This document shows positions 23,770-34,363 of a stretch of DNA of 64,000 nucleotides, piece by piece. Source of the DNA: Imbricaverruca yamaguchii (Eukaryota; Arthropoda; Thecostraca; Neoverrucidae); contig JAOTOL010001393.1 in the NCBI GenBank assembly GCA_034440575.1, forward strand, positions 84,501-148,500, in the 5' to 3' direction. Numbering within the stretch: position 1 is the first letter of the stretch; the number at the start of each line of letters is the position of its first letter. The translations under genes were made by a program, and so were the position numbers. The notes under the pieces are model-generated. The model was not told where the DNA came from. It searched no databases and was given only the letters and a program-made list of their open reading frames with translations.

Positions 23770-24880
23770 CATTTGCTGCCCAAAACATTCAGATGGAATG
23801 GAACCACCAAGCGTAAATTGACCGGGAAATTCCCCAAAATGTCTTGGACGCCCGAAAACGTGTACACGCCGCTAAAACTCGCGCTAGGAATCTCAACAAA
23901 TGACGTGGGAGCCCCCCAAAAATGCACTTGGATCCAAAAAAGTCGCATCACGGCCATTGAAAATTACACTGAGGGCCCAATGGGTCGCAACGGGGCCCCA
24001 AAAGTTGCAGCTGCTCCCCCAAAAATAATTATTATCGCAATGACACTCTGCGGCCTCAAGAATCACGTCAAAGATCAAACAAAAAATGCGGGGCCCCGGA
24101 AAATAAACGCATCTGGGCACCGAGAAAATCACACCGGGAGCCAGAAAAATCCAACTGGGGTCAAGAACATTACGCACGGGCTTTACAAATAGAACTAAGA
24201 ACAATGCCACACTAAAAAAAACACAGGGACTAGATCGAATCGACCCGGGAACCGCAATATTCGAAACAGGTCGCGAAAGAAAGTATCCGAAGGGCCTCTC
24301 TAATCTGAAGGATGCCATCGATTGAAAAAAGGTCATCGAGAACCCACAGTGGCGTATCACAGGGCAACTTCTCTTCCCATCCTTCCTGAGAGGGGCGGGC
24401 TCCCAAGAATCGCGCCTGGATCTCCAAAAAGTCGCCCTGAAGCCCCGAAAATTCGCGTCGGGGCCCGATAATTCGTGCAGAGGGCTCCAAATGAATGCAA
24501 CGAGTCCCAAAAAACTTACGCCAGGCACAGGAAATTTGCACCGGGGCCCACCAAAATGGCGCTGGGGCCCAGCTAAGTGCAACACGCCCGGTATACCCGC
24601 GCCGTGCTCCACAAATTATCGCTCGGTATCCAAAGTTCCCGTCGGTAGTCCAAACATTTGTGTGGAGGAATAAAACATTTTCGTCGGGGCTCCAAACAAT
24701 TGTCGTCGAAGGTCCCAAATAAGCATAGCGTTGTCCCAAAAAGCTAACTGGAACAAGGAAAACAGCTCGAGCCCTCCAAAATAAGGAGGGATTCCGAGGA
24801 AAAAAATTGTCTGAGCCAGAACAATCGCCGCCTTCAAAAATTGCGCACGGCTCCGAATAAAAGTGTCAGAACTGATATGT
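23770..24880 (+). repeat. Old degenerate array of ~30-bp units (GGGGCCCCAAAA type)
   Basis: Motifs such as GGGGCCCCAAAA, GGAGCCCCCCAAAAATG and GGGCTCCAAA alternate with a C/G-A-C-G segment at about 30-bp spacing for 1.1 kb. Every unit is different. The apparent reading frames (for example 23893-24612 minus) follow from the 30-bp step and are not credible genes. Confidence 0.65.
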
Positions 24881-25407
24881 CATCTGCCTAGTTACCTCTA
24901 CCTATGCAATAGCCTATGCAATACCTATGCAATAGAAAAGTGGACGAACATTGGAAATGTCACATTTGGAAGTATTTTCTATTAGCATGTTTTGGCAGCA
25001 ACAGTGCTTTCGAATTCAAACAGGAATATAATAATAGTACGTGGGGATTATTGAAGAAAGCAGAAAGCGAAGAGAACCAGACAGACTGTATTTAAAGAAA
25101 AATTAAACATGGTATAATTCACGAAGCCGTGGTAGCTTGTTTTCTCGCGACATGCTCCGATGTCGCGATTGATTTATTCCCTGACCTGTAGGCTTACGAC
25201 TTTATGCTTTTAGGCCTATCGATGCAATCTAACTTATTCCAATATTTTGCACCGGAATTCATGTAACAACTCGAAAAGTGAAAAGTGTCGCAGTATATGG
25301 GCAACCCGAAACCCGAAACAAGTTCGGGAAACAAAACACAGGGGAAGGAACACCTTGATTTTAACCATGCAAAACCTGACATAGACTTCTTCAAACAAGC
25401 GTGATAG

Positions 25408-25605
25408 CATGGGTGTAATCACGGATTCGATATCGGGGCAAACCAGGGAAGCGGTAAGCTTGAACAGTGTAGAAGGGCCTTCCCCTCCCCTCCACCAAAA
25501 ATCCTTCGATTTAAGCGACTTAATTTCAATATTATTTTCAGCCACTTCAATTCAATATTCAATGTACTTCAATTTTTCAGATTTACCTTTTCGAACACAA
25601 TTCGA
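25408..25605 (+). repeat. Dispersed repeat beginning CATGGGTGTAA, copy 1
   Basis: CATGGGTGTAATCACGGATT, GGCAAACCAGGGA, TTCAGCCACTTCAATTCAA and TCAGATTTACCTTT occur in the same order at 26699-26893. The middle G/C-run part differs. Confidence 0.75.
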
Positions 25606-25639
25606 TCGAGTTGTGGTGTGAACTTTTTGTACATATAGT

Positions 25640-26620
25640 CATTTTTAAATGTCCTTGTACGATACTTTTCTGTCCCGAACGATTCTTCGGCCTCCCGGTG
25701 GGATTTTTTTCCGTGGCCTGACACGTTTTTTTCCTGAGCTCAACAGGTTTTTGTGGGACTGTGACCCGATTTTTAGGCCACAGTGACATGCCGGTTAAGA
25801 ATTGACTTGTGGCGCCCCGGCGCGACCTTTTGGACAGGAGTGTAATTTTCAATGGCTGTGACGCGACTATTTCAAAATCCAATGTGATCTTTTGGGCTCC
25901 GAAGTCATTTGCTGGGATCTCTATACGCGCGTTTTAGCGGACTCGACACCCTTTTGAGAGTTCAATACGTTTTGGGGGATTTTGGCGTCATTGTTGGGGA
26001 CCTAGAGCGATTATCCATGCCCAGATTGTTTTTCGTTGCCCCGGTTTCATTTGCTTTGGTCCCAATGAGACTGTTGGAACGCATTACGACCTGGCGTGCC
26101 TCTACCGTGATTTTTGTGGTCCGGGTGTGACTTTTGTTACCCCTAAGTCCGGGGTGATTTTCAGGGGCTCGGCCGGACCTTTTGGGGTCCATATCTTAAT
26201 TTGTAAGTACTCTGGCCGACTCCTGCTATTTTTTATGGGTTTCTTCTTGCAAATTATAGTCCTCTCGCGTCTCTCCTCTCATTTCCTGGAGCCTCTTTAC
26301 CGGTTTTGGACCTCTCCTCATGTGCCCTACCCTCCTCTATATTCAATGGTTCTCCTCTCCCGTCTTGGATGACCTCCTCTCCAGTCTTGGAGGACCTCCT
26401 TTTACATCCTGGGGCCAATTTAACATGATATAGAGTTTCTTCTCATATTCCAGAGGAATTCTCTGCCAAATTAGGGGCCTCCTGCTATTCCTCGTGGGCC
26501 CCCACCTTTGTCCTGGAAATTTTTTACCCGTCTTGGAGCCTTCTTTCCCGCCTGGGAGCCATCTCTCTTATCAAAGGCCTTTCTTCCCTATTTTAGGGGC
26601 CTCCTCATTAATCTGGTCGA
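25640..26620 (-). repeat. Old degenerate ~30-bp array in opposite orientation
   Basis: The plus strand carries TTTTGGGCTCCGAAG, TTTTTAGGCCACAG, TTTTGGGGTCC and GGGGCCTCCT at roughly 30-bp spacing, the complement of the 23.8-24.9 kb pattern. The two arrays face each other across about 760 bp. Confidence 0.6.
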
Positions 26621-26698
26621 AAATTGTAAGTTACATGTCAACCTAGTCAAACCCACCTAATTCAATGCCACCGACACACACACACACACATTCACCGA

Positions 26699-26893
26699 CA
26701 TGGGTGTAACCACTGATTCGAAATGGGGAGGGGGGGGGGCAAACCAGGGATGTGGTAAGTTTCAGGATAGAGGTGCCATGGTCCGCCTCCCCACCCCCAA
26801 AAACATCCTTGGATTTCAGCTACCTTTTTCAATGTCATTTCCAGCCACTTTAATTCAAAGTTCAATGTGTTTCTACTTATCAAATTTACCTTT
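26699..26893 (+). repeat. Dispersed repeat beginning CATGGGTGTAA, copy 2
   Basis: This is the partner of 25408-25605. A truncated third piece in opposite orientation is at about 29845-29894 (GTGGTTACACCCATG with a G-run). It follows a short CA microsatellite at 26675-26690. Confidence 0.75.
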
Positions 26894-27469
26894 GTTAAAA
26901 GTGATATTTCGGAGACTAAATGTTTGTACAGCATTGACGAGTTTCACTAATTATGAATATGAATAACCTATGAACATCTTTCTGTATGTCGTATGTCCTG
27001 GACCCGATTTCACGATCACCATAGAGCAATGCTGTAGGTATGTTAAACGTCGCCCTCTTCTACCAGTAAAAACATATAATATTGGGCTATAGTTTTACGG
27101 ATGTAAATATGGACACACAATCACTTTTCTCATGCTTTTCTGCTTTATGGGCAAACATTTCGACGCAACGAGAACCAATGTGGATAAAGGGTGTCGCACA
27201 GAAGGCATGTGCCTCCACATGATAGGTGGCGTCCCTCATAGCAGGAAAAGACGTCCCTCTGAAGAGGTTCCAGAGTACCCGCTCGAATTTATCTGCCGGA
27301 TGCGCACCTATGAAAGAAAAAGGCACCCCCTGGAAGGAAAAGCCGAGCTTTTTCAGCAAGATCCGAGTGAAACCCGCCTCCTCAAGTATTGTTGCCAGAG
27401 GCCCCCCTCCCCCAAGGTGCTCTCGCAGCGGCGCCGCTCCAAAGAAATGACGCCCCTCCGGATCGAGGG

Positions 27470-27502
27470 ATCCAGGGATTGTCCCCGTGACAATCCCTGG
27501 AT
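27470..27502. repeat. Perfect 14-bp hairpin with 5-nt loop
   Basis: ATCCAGGGATTGTC (27470-27483) pairs with GACAATCCCTGGAT (27489-27502). No T-run follows. Confidence 0.85.
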
Positions 27503-27839
27503 TACAACATTGCTCTCTCGAGGTTATTACCTTCGGCTCTTTATAAAATTATGCGCATTCACGTGTGGCCTCTCTTGCAAATTTGACAACTTCAGTTTAA
27601 CTTCAGTTTAAGACAAAAAAATGATATATTTGTATGTCCGGAACAGCAATGTGGCAGTGTAAATTAAAAACTAACGATGAGAGCAACGTCCGATCAGGTT
27701 ATGATGAATTTCTTGGGGGAGCCCTTAGTCATATAGGATACGAATGCTTGTTATCACAACGGCTGCAAACAAAAATAGACTTGGCCATTCTATTCCTATT
27801 ACAGTCTATCATTGCACACAAGCTGGACCTTCGACACCT

Positions 27840-29230
27840 TTTAAATTATTTCGATATCTCAACATTCTGGTACTATACGGCAAGCCACGTCGCAGGACAC
27901 CCACATAATGCAAATTGAAGCCATACCCACGAAACACGAGGACTGTGAAAATTAAACTAACATTTGGCATTGAGGCTTGATCTGACGTGTCCCGGGTTGA
28001 AATGTTGCTCGAGGGTTCTCCACGGGCTTTCTCTTGATACCAAGCTTTGGGAGAAAACGAAGAAACGCGATGCGACCGAAGAAATGAGCTCGACCCTTGA
28101 CTTTAAAAATTAATGCAACTTCTGAACAGTTTGCTAGAGTACCATGCGACACGTCGAAGGACTCCACTTGATGATAATTGAAGACAGCGATGAGGCTCGA
28201 AGAGTTCGAACAATTTATGCTAGCCTTCAGTCTTGTGATTTGACATTGACATGTCCTGGTTCGAAATGTTACTCGAGGTGCTCCACGGGCTATTGCTTGA
28301 TACCAGATGTGGGTAGGTTAGGACGAAGAAAAACGTGCGAGGCGACCAAGGAAGTCGGTTTGACCATTGACCTTAGAAATTAGTTATATTTGGTAACATT
28401 ATAATATTGCACAAGTCACGTCGAATGACTCTCACTTGGTGCAAATTGAACTCATAGCGACGAATTGCGAGGACTTCGAAAAATTCAAACTAGCCTTTTA
28501 CCTTAAGGTTTGACCTTGACATATCCGGGTTTTAAAATGTTACTCGAGGGTTCACGACAGACTGTCACTTGATAGTGGATCTAGGTAGGCTTGGGCGAAA
28601 ACAACGAAAAATGTGAAGGGAACGAAGAAATCAGCTTGGATTTTGAGCCGTCGAGATTATTTCGAAATACCAACTTTCTGATGCTGCAAAATGCCACAAC
28701 ACGAATTAGCTCCATTTTTGTTTTGCAAATTGAAGCCATAGCGACGAAACGCGACGACATCGAAGAACTCAATCAAACCTTTGACCTTGACATGTTCCGG
28801 TTTGAAATGTTGCTCGAGTGTTCACCACTGGTTATTGCTCGAAACCAAATTTGGAAAAGTTTCAGAGAAAACGAAAAAATGACGACCGAAGGATCCGCTT
28901 GGCCTTTGTCCTTCACAAATAATTCCATTGTTCAGCTTTCTGATGCTGTTTACCAAGTCGAATGACGCCCATTTAGTGGAAGTTGAAACGATATCAGCCG
29001 AACCTTCCATTCGGTCGATGTCGCTTTAATATTGCCATCTTATAAATGAAGCTAACTTTTGACCTAGAAGCTTGACATTAACATGTACTTATTTGAAATG
29101 TTGCAGGATGGTTCACCACAGGCTATTTATTGCTTGATACCAGATTTGGACAGGTTCGGTGAAAACTGAAAAAAGAGGCGACCGAAGAAACCGGTTTGTG
29201 TTGAACCTTGACCGCTAAAGTGGTAATGCG
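27840..29230 (+). repeat. Diverged ~270-bp tandem repeat, about five units
   Basis: A block with TTGAAATGTTGCTCGAGGGT, CACGGGCTATTGCTTGATAC and later GCGACCGAAGAAATC recurs near 27985, 28250, 28525, 28800 and 29095. Spacing is 265-295 bp. TGCAAATTGAAGCCATAGCG also recurs (27908, 28436, 28725). Units are too diverged for reading frames to be meaningful. Confidence 0.8.
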
Positions 29231-30713
29231 AGACATATGTCGTTCATTCCAGCATGTTCAGTGCATGCATCTGTGGTAATTAATTCGAACGATCATAAAC
29301 GCATCGCTGAATGCCGATGCCAATGCATGCGAGTACGCCTCTGGCGAACTCGTCGCTGATTACGAATACGAATACGACGTTCACTTGAAGTACTTGCTTA
29401 AGGCTGCCAATAACATCCCTCATTAGTCTTCAAAATACCCAAGTACACTTAGAGGCACATTTATTCAAGATATATTAATATATGAGCAAGGGAATGCAGC
29501 CTAAGACGTATAAAGCCTTGCGTTAATGCGAAGTTGTTGCCAGGCAGAGCACAATTGTATACTCAAACGGAAACAGAAGATGGTCAAGGTTCATGTTATT
29601 CACAAATTGTCTGTAAGCAAAAATTTCTGACGCTTGCTGATTTACACTTGGGAGTTTTCCTGACGACAGATAGCCTGTGAAGCTCGTTGATTGGCTGGAT
29701 CTCCTTTTAGTATTTCTGGTGATACTCTTGCATACATATTTTCACTTTATAAATGATTAACTAGAGTTTTGCGGTGATGATACTCAGGTAGCTGAGGCTT
29801 AGGAGAACACGGAAAAAAATTGAGTGGGACAAATCGCCACTTTTCAGAAATTTGGGGGGGGGAACATGTCCCCCCTCCAGTGGTTACACCCATGTATGGT
29901 AGAAGTAGCTGATGACAAGCACGCTGATATATAATAACACACATCTTCGTAAAAGTATGCCATCCAAACATCTCTCCTGGAGCTGCCATGTTGTCCACAT
30001 CATTTTCATTGCACATCATTTTCCAGCTTCAAAGGTGTATGTTAAATATTCTCCAGACATTTAATGACGTGCAAACAACGTTAATTTGCTATGATCACAT
30101 GCAAGTGAAGAGAAAAAAAACACAAACTCAGTCCCCACCCCATCGTACCCACTTTGCATCCGCACCTGATAAGCATGTATGTGCCTTCAAATATTCAATG
30201 CGGAAATTAGCTTCATAATAATTGCTATCCAGCCTTCCAACAATATCTTCAATTTATAGCAGCAATCAGACGAAAGAGGATAAGCTAACAGGAGTGAGAA
30301 CGTCTCGCCATCACTGAAGTAGCAATATGATTCCCCAATGTTACCAATTAAATGTGAATATATTTTCTGATAATTTCCTCAGCTAAATGGATGCGACTCC
30401 GATGAGTTAATGAAAGGCAAACTTCCAAGTGATGTAGTTAATGGCCTGTCAACATTCGCTGCTAAGTTTGGTGAATAACCGCCAAGGGTGACGCCTCATG
30501 TGGAACGAAGTGTTTGATAGCCGCAAAGTTTAAGAATGGTTTCTTGAAACGTTCGTAAGCTACGGAAAATAAATAATTGATTACGGGCGAGGGCACAAGG
30601 TGCCCGATCACGTAATCTTGTCAAGGAAGCCGTGTCGACCTATTATATCACAAGCATGAATTACGACGTTGCCAAATTAACACAGAGTCATCTGGTCGGA
30701 TCGCCAGACTCAC
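29231..30713 (-). other. Beginning of the next channel intron and unrecognised sequence
   Basis: The region starts at the GTGAGT donor (30713) and runs downstream on the minus strand. No C-terminal TASK exon was recognised. A truncated CATGGGTGTAA repeat is at about 29845-29894. Confidence 0.55.
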
Positions 30714-31219
30714 CTGAAGCGCCTCGGCCTCGTCTCGCTTCTCGTCCTCGGTGTTCATGGTGACGAAGCGCAGCACGAGCAGGTTTAGACTGGCAGCTAC
30801 CACAGCCAGCCCGAACAGGATGAACACCAGCGCGAACGCCACGTAGTCGGGCCGCGTGTTCAGCGCATTGTCCTGCTGCAGCGCCACCATGTCGCCGAAG
30901 CCGATGGTGGTGAGCGTGATGAAACAGTAGTAGACCGAATCAAAGTATGTCCAGCCCTCTTCGCGACTGAAGGCGCCCGCGCCGCCAGCGATCACCAGCA
31001 TGCTCACCGTGAACACAACACAGATCAGGTTCATCTCGGACGCCTCGTTCGAGGAACACCTGAACCAGCGCTTCACGCGCCGGATCATGATCGAGCTGAC
31101 GCGGTTCACGCGGTCGCCGATGCTCTGGAACATGACGAGGCCCAGCGGGATGCCGACCAGGGCGTAGCACATGGTGAACACCTTGCCGCCGACGGTGCGT
31201 GGAGTGGAGTGGCCGTACC
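30714..31219 (-). CDS. KCNK (TASK-like): TASK-type K2P potassium channel, main exon (GYGH filter, TM2, TM3, second pore, TM4)
   Basis: The exon is 506 nt: two bases completing the split Gly codon, then 168 codons. It opens Y-G-H-S-T-P, giving GYGH. The His after the filter is the extracellular proton sensor of TASK-1/TASK-3, so acid inhibition is expected. TM2 spans about residues 11-33 (G-K-V-F-T-M-C-Y-A-L-V-G-I-P-L), TM3 about 63-83, the second filter T-I-G-F-G-D is 104-109, and TM4 about 125-150. V-L-R-F-V-T (148-153) matches the VLRFMT X-gate / anaesthetic-response motif of TASK channels and is followed by M-N-T-E-D-E-K-R-D. The acceptor is CCGGCAG before 31219; the donor is CAG|GTGAGT (intron from 30713), leaving a phase 0 end after E-A-L-Q. 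The reading frame stays open for 22 more residues past the donor, but these do not look like a TASK tail and are probably intron. The C-terminal exon(s) were not found. The nearest family members are insect Task6/Task7-like channels, judged from memory of the family. Confidence 0.96.
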
Positions 31220-31486
31220 CTGCCGGCGAAGGAGAGATCTGTGGCCACAGCTTGCCGACATGGGAGAAGTCGATGGCCATAGCGTGCCGGTAGGGCAGAG
31301 GTAGACGCCCGTACAATGCCGGTAGGGGAGAGGTCAGTGGCCGTAACCTGCCGGTGGAGGAGAGATCAGTGATCATACTCTTCTGGTGGGGAAGAGGTTG
31401 GTGGTCATACCCTACTGTTGGGGGAGAGGTCAGTGGCCGTACCAGCCCGGTGAGGTCAGTTGCCGTACCCTGTGGTAGAAGTAGTC
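31209..31486 (-). repeat. 32-bp minisatellite in register with the channel splice acceptor
   Basis: Nine units run across the intron/exon boundary. On the plus strand the core (GGCC or its variants) begins at 31211, 31243, 31275, 31307, 31339, 31371, 31403 and 31435, exactly 32 bp apart, with a last shorter unit at 31461. On the minus strand a consensus unit has a polypyrimidine stretch (CCTCTCCCCT), ACCGGCAG, then GGTACGGCCAC. The unit nearest the exon is the functional acceptor plus the first coding bases. Several other units keep an AG in the acceptor position (units near 31349, 31413 and 31471). In the better-preserved units the triplets corresponding to G-Y-G-H are followed by TGA. Confidence 0.9.
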
Positions 31487-31589
31487 ATCGTCCTGCCTTG
31501 TGAGAAGGCACCAGTGGTTGCACCACTGGTTTCCGACAAGTTTCTCGACGGGAAAACACCAAAGTGACGGTGAAGGGCCACAACAATAC

Positions 31590-31982
31590 ATACAGGCGGT
31601 GACCGGAGGGAGCGGCAGTGACACACAGGCGGTGGCCGGAGGGAGTGGTAGTGACACACAGGCGGTAGCCGGAGGGAGCAGTAGTGACACACAGGCGGTG
31701 GCCGGAAGGAGCGGTAGTGACACACAGGCGGTGGCCGGAAGGAGCGGTAGTGACACACAGGCGGTAGCCGGAGGGAGCGGTAGTGACACACAGGCGGTGG
31801 CCGGAGGGAGCGGTAGTGACACACAGTCGGTGGCCGGAAGGAGCGGTAGTGACACACAGGCGGTGGCCGGAGGGAGCGGTAGTGACACACAGGCGGTGGC
31901 CGGAGGGAGCGGTAGTGACACACAGGCGGTGGCCGGAGGGAGCAGTAGTGACACACGAGGCGGTGGCCGGAGGGAGTGGTAG
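31590..31982 (+). repeat. 33-bp minisatellite, about 11-12 units
   Basis: The unit contains GGCGGTGGCCGGAGGGAGC followed by GGTAGTGACACACA. Because 33 is a multiple of three, all frames stay open and spurious 11-residue repeat proteins appear on both strands. It sits inside the channel intron, 100 bp from the 32-bp array, and has a different sequence. Confidence 0.95.
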
Positions 31983-32344
31983 TGACAAGATGGATGACGA
32001 AGGCTACATGGAGATACCTACATAAGTCATATGAATGCTTGAAATACCTCGAGGCTCTTGGCTCTATCACCCTCGTGGGAACTCTCGTGTGAAAATGGAT
32101 TATACAGTAGTCGGAATTGCGCTGGTAGAGCTAACATTCTATCTTTGGGTGACAAGTGGTGTTTGTGCAGTCATTGCCAGCACTGGTTAGAGACAAGCTA
32201 AGGGATTGTGCCTTTACAGATCAATGTCAGAATAGGCGAAACAATGAAGCATATCAATATAGTCCCATGACAATTGAGTGGATACATTGCAAGCGTAATT
32301 TGTGCTCAATCTTCCGCACAGAGTACAATAGTCCACCAGTAACT

Positions 32345-32530
32345 GTCAGTGGGCATATATCACCAAACGAAATCGTCGGTGTTCACATGTCATCAAACGG
32401 AGATCATCGGCGATCCCATATCATCAACGGGAGATCGTCTGCGATTGCCTCACGAACCGGAGATCGTTAGTGATCACATCACGAGCCGGAGATCGTCAGT
32501 AATTACATCTCACGGACCGCAGACGGTCAG
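32345..32530 (+). repeat. Six diverged ~32-bp tandem units
   Basis: CATCAAACGGAGATCATCGG, CATCAACGGGAGATCGTCTG, CACGAACCGGAGATCGTTAG and CACGAGCCGGAGATCGTCAG recur at about 32-bp steps. Confidence 0.85.
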
Positions 32531-32705
32531 TGGAGTTCTAAGCTACAACAGAACATGGAAAGGATGAACAGTGTGCAATGATACATACTTTTACATTGGA
32601 TTACTAGGACTGTGAGCTGATGATTTTGAACCGGCTCAAGCTACGCTCATACCCTGAACTAGTGTCATTGTCATGGTGCTGCAGAGCCTCCTCTAACATG
32701 CTAAC

Positions 32706-32930
<225 letters not shown>

Positions 32931-33136
32931 AATTTTTCAAAGTCTGAAGAGAGGTATCCGCCGCTGTCCAGGTTTCATTGTCAACGAGCAATAATCACTT
33001 GTAGATGGATTATTCCCAGGAGATGATAAATCATTGAAGTAAATCATAAATCAATAAATCAGTAAAGCGCACCATATCCACCATAGTGACCAGGCTTTGG
33101 ATGACAAGTGTAATCACTGGTGCCAGTTGACAATCG

Positions 33137-33976
33137 TTAACCCGTCCTGTCTCAGGAGAGGTCTTCAACCGTCCCCCCTCAGGTTTTTCGCGGATAACGA
33201 ACGAACGGCGCGCGGCAGCGTGCCCAGATTTTCCATACCTTTTCCCACATCAATTTGACATGTTGATTCAAAATTTTTATGTCAGGTCATCTAGGGTCAA
33301 TGAGTTAGTCAAGGTCAAATGAGGTCACCTCCAAAAACGTTGAACCAGTCGTCACGCTTTAACGGATACAGATATTTTAATGAAACTTTTAGCGTTTGCT
33401 TATCTTTTCGGATGCAACAAAACGCACGAATTAAATTTTTTTTTCGTTTTCGACTACATATAAATTGTGCGTATTTTTCAAATTGCTGTTCAAATGCTGG
33501 GTTCTGGCCAAAGTAAGCATTTTGTATTAGGGCACGTTGACTTCTAACAACGTTTGGCGGTCTGCTCTACCTATTGGAAGAGGAAAATTAAAGAGAACTA
33601 AAAACTCAAAATTTTGAAATTTCAAGAAATACCATTTTTATTTTTGGGGGGTCAAAAAACTTATAGCCCTGGTTGATTTCGCTGTCCTTTTCTCATTCCA
33701 AATAAATTTTGTTTTTCATATATCTCAGAAAATGAACTACCCAGAGTCAAAAACATAATGTAAGTCCTGAAAATTCGTGAAAATCTAGCCCCCATGGTGA
33801 CGTCACTTTTGGGGGAAATTATTTTGGAGGGTGGACCTGGACCCTACTCGTCGAGTGCTTTCCGATGACACTTATTTCGTTTTCGTGCGATGCTTAGTTT
33901 GGATTTTAGAGGTCTTCAACCGCCCCCCCCCCGAGACGGGGTGTGAGGATTTGACCGGAAAGACGGCGCGGGTTAA
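33137..33976 (+). mobile_element. TTAA-bounded non-autonomous element, copy 1 (piggyBac-like MITE)
   Basis: The element starts TTAACCCGTCCTGTCTC and ends GACGGCGCGGGTTAA, so TTAA at each end is followed by inverted CCCG...C.GTCT termini of about 16 bp. Length including TTAAs is 840 bp. GGTCTTCAACCG plus a C-run occurs near both ends in the same orientation. TTAA target duplications with CCC-starting termini are characteristic of piggyBac-type transposons; the assignment is by those ends only. There is no transposase coding. Confidence 0.72.
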
Positions 33977-34331
33977 GAAAGCTTTGGATGGCAGCTGTAC
34001 TCACTAGTACCAAATGACCATCCCTCGGCAGGCATAAGTCAATCATTACTGCTATCCCATTATATTATATTGTACCCCACTCAACCAAACCTTTGAACCG
34101 TTGAGAGTCACTGATAATACCATGTTTTAATCGTGATATCAGCAAATGAGGGTATATCGTTCAAAATATTGCATTGCGTCCTATTAGAACATGATCTGAT
34201 GAGAGGCCCCTGCCACAGTATTGGTGAGATCCACCGGGAAGACATTGTGACAACGTAGAGGCTGTTGCCGCAATGCTGATGAGATCCGCCGGAGTACATT
34301 GCACACGGGAGCACACGTCACTGACCACCCG

Positions 34332-34363
34332 TGAATCCCCGGCACCATGATGCCGGGGATTCA
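34332..34363. repeat. Perfect 13-bp hairpin at the start of the 26-bp array
   Basis: TGAATCCCCGGCA (34332-34344) and TGCCGGGGATTCA (34351-34363) pair perfectly around a 6-nt loop. It has no T-run, so a terminator is not implied. Confidence 0.85.

Noticed and set aside
23893..24739. 239- and 169-codon minus-strand frames
   Set aside because: They lie over a degenerate ~30-bp array, whose spacing favours open frames. No recognisable domain; two overlapping frames are equally open.
30648..30713. Last 22 residues of the open frame after E-A-L-Q as the channel C-terminus
   Set aside because: A strong GTGAGT donor follows CAG at 30714, and TASK proteins have a longer cytoplasmic tail. A short alternative form cannot be fully excluded.
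31430..32070. Repeat proteins of 160-204 codons on both strands
   Set aside because: Produced by the 33-bp minisatellite. The minus-strand frames lie in the channel intron directly upstream of the exon and would not splice in phase.
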